Made by a program: the position numbers and the translations under genes
NCBI RefSeq assembly: GCF_902498185.1
Contig: NZ_CABVIX010000005.1
Coordinates: forward strand, 248,001-312,000
DNA length: 64,000 bases
Source of the DNA: Pseudomonas fluorescens
Lineage (GTDB): Bacteria > Pseudomonadota > Gammaproteobacteria > Pseudomonadales > Pseudomonadaceae
Direction: 5' to 3'
The notes under the pieces: generated by a model
The model's input: the letters and a program-made list of their open reading frames with translations, nothing else
Told to the model about the DNA's origin: nothing
The model's database searches: none
Part shown: in pieces, positions 63,544 through 64,000 of the stretch
Position numbering within the stretch: the first letter of the stretch is position 1
Layout of the letters: each line of letters starts with the position of its first letter

Positions 63544-64000
63544 CGCTGCGCCGTCTTGCCGGAGCCCGCGCTGTTGTCGTGGATCAGTTGGGTGATCATG
63601 GCATCTGCTTCGACCAGCTGAGCATCGAATACCGGCGTCGAGAATGACGGTTGCGTGCGCGGCTGCTGGGCCAGGGCCGGCCCGCTCTGGTCATGCAGAT
63701 CGACCTCGACCACGGTCGACAGACCGATCCGCAGCGGGTGCTCGGCCAGCTGGCGAGGGTCGAGATGAATACGCACTGGCACACGCTGGACGATCTTGAT
63801 CCAGTTGCCAGTGGCGTTCTGCGCAGGCAACAGGGCAAAGGCGCTGCCGGTACCGGCACCAAGGCTATCGACGGTGCCGCTGTATTCCACGTCACTGCCA
63901 TAGAGGTCGGCGACCACGTGCACAGGCTGGCCGATGCGCATGTCGCGCAGCTGCGTTTCCTTGAAGTTGGCATCGATCCACACCTGTTCCAGCGGGATCA
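63540..64000 (-). CDS. emrA: EmrA-type membrane-fusion protein (N-terminal part outside window)
   Basis: Open through the right window edge; the visible 152 C-terminal residues start IPLEQVWIDANFKETQLRDM, the HlyD/EmrA beta-barrel signature, and include VDSLGAGTGSAFALLPAQNA and TGNWIKIVQRVPVRI, specific for EmrA. It ends 4 bp inside emrB. The start and N-terminal membrane anchor are beyond the window. Confidence 0.9.
   Translation of the reverse strand, partial: IPLEQVWIDANFKETQLRDMRIGQPVHVVADLYGSDVEYSGTVDSLGAGTGSAFALLPAQNATGNWIKIVQRVPVRIHLDPRQLAEHPLRIGLSTVVEVDLHDQSGPALAQQPRTQPSFSTPVFDAQLVEADAMITQLIHDNSAGSGKTAQR

Overview
The window looks like chromosome of a Pseudomonas putida-group bacterium (P. 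putida / mosselii / entomophila type). The evidence is high GC, a TurB-type MvaT protein, a pyoverdine gene (pvdA) followed by a complete fpvGHJK-fpvCDEF set, a CrcY small-RNA locus between an HMG-CoA lyase gene and mgtC, and gene orders I recall from P. putida KT2440. Both ends cut genes: an MHYT-domain gene at the left and an EmrA-like adaptor at the right. I saw no rRNA, tRNA, CRISPR array, complete insertion sequence or prophage.

Left part (1-14.6 kb, all minus strand): MHYT protein (partial), the tripartite efflux operon muxABC-opmB with 4-bp overlaps, thiol peroxidase tpx, a serine/threonine-type permease, and an aminotransferase plus Ldh2-family reductase pair matching AmaC-DpkA of D-lysine/pipecolate catabolism. 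From 15 to 22.6 kb lies a C26 amidohydrolase and a galactarate operon (kdgD, MFS transporter, garD, ketoglutarate-semialdehyde dehydrogenase) with its own FadR-type GntR regulator. A near-identical 13-bp imperfect palindrome sits before kdgD and before the regulator. From 22.6 to 28.7 kb are small or scattered genes: YeeE-type transporter, ureidoglycine aminohydrolase, a coupled leader ORF pair, DUF1652, a LysE exporter and an AraC regulator.

Middle part: a thiolase / 3-hydroxyacyl-CoA dehydrogenase / TetR operon (28.9-31.5 kb). It is followed by a signalling cluster of one giant hybrid kinase, CheR, CheB, a receiver-kinase and two single-domain receivers, with no chemoreceptor, CheA or CheW (31.5-38.7 kb). 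Then come cobF, an OprD porin, turB, gloA, an SdhL-type shikimate-dehydrogenase homologue and several tiny proteins. The stretch from about 43.9 to 45.1 kb is poor in recognisable genes and holds a decayed gene of the phosphoadenosine-phosphosulfate-reductase type.

Right part: pbpG, a FlxA-like protein, pvdA behind a perfect PvdS box (TAAAT-N16-CGT), and the ferripyoverdine iron-release operon fpvGHJKCDEF behind a candidate Fur box. Next are pobA/pobR, liuR with a 26-bp perfect palindrome, HMG-CoA lyase, crcY with a sigma-54 promoter and candidate CbrB half-sites, mgtC, a DUF3203-type protein, a MocR regulator and an EmrAB-type pump.

A cross-cutting theme is carbon catabolite control. CrcY carries five A-rich Hfq/Crc motifs. 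The kdgD and pobA start codons are each directly overlapped by AAYAAYAA, and the ureidoglycine aminohydrolase leader also carries one. The sRNA decoy and several likely Hfq/Crc targets therefore lie in the same 64 kb.
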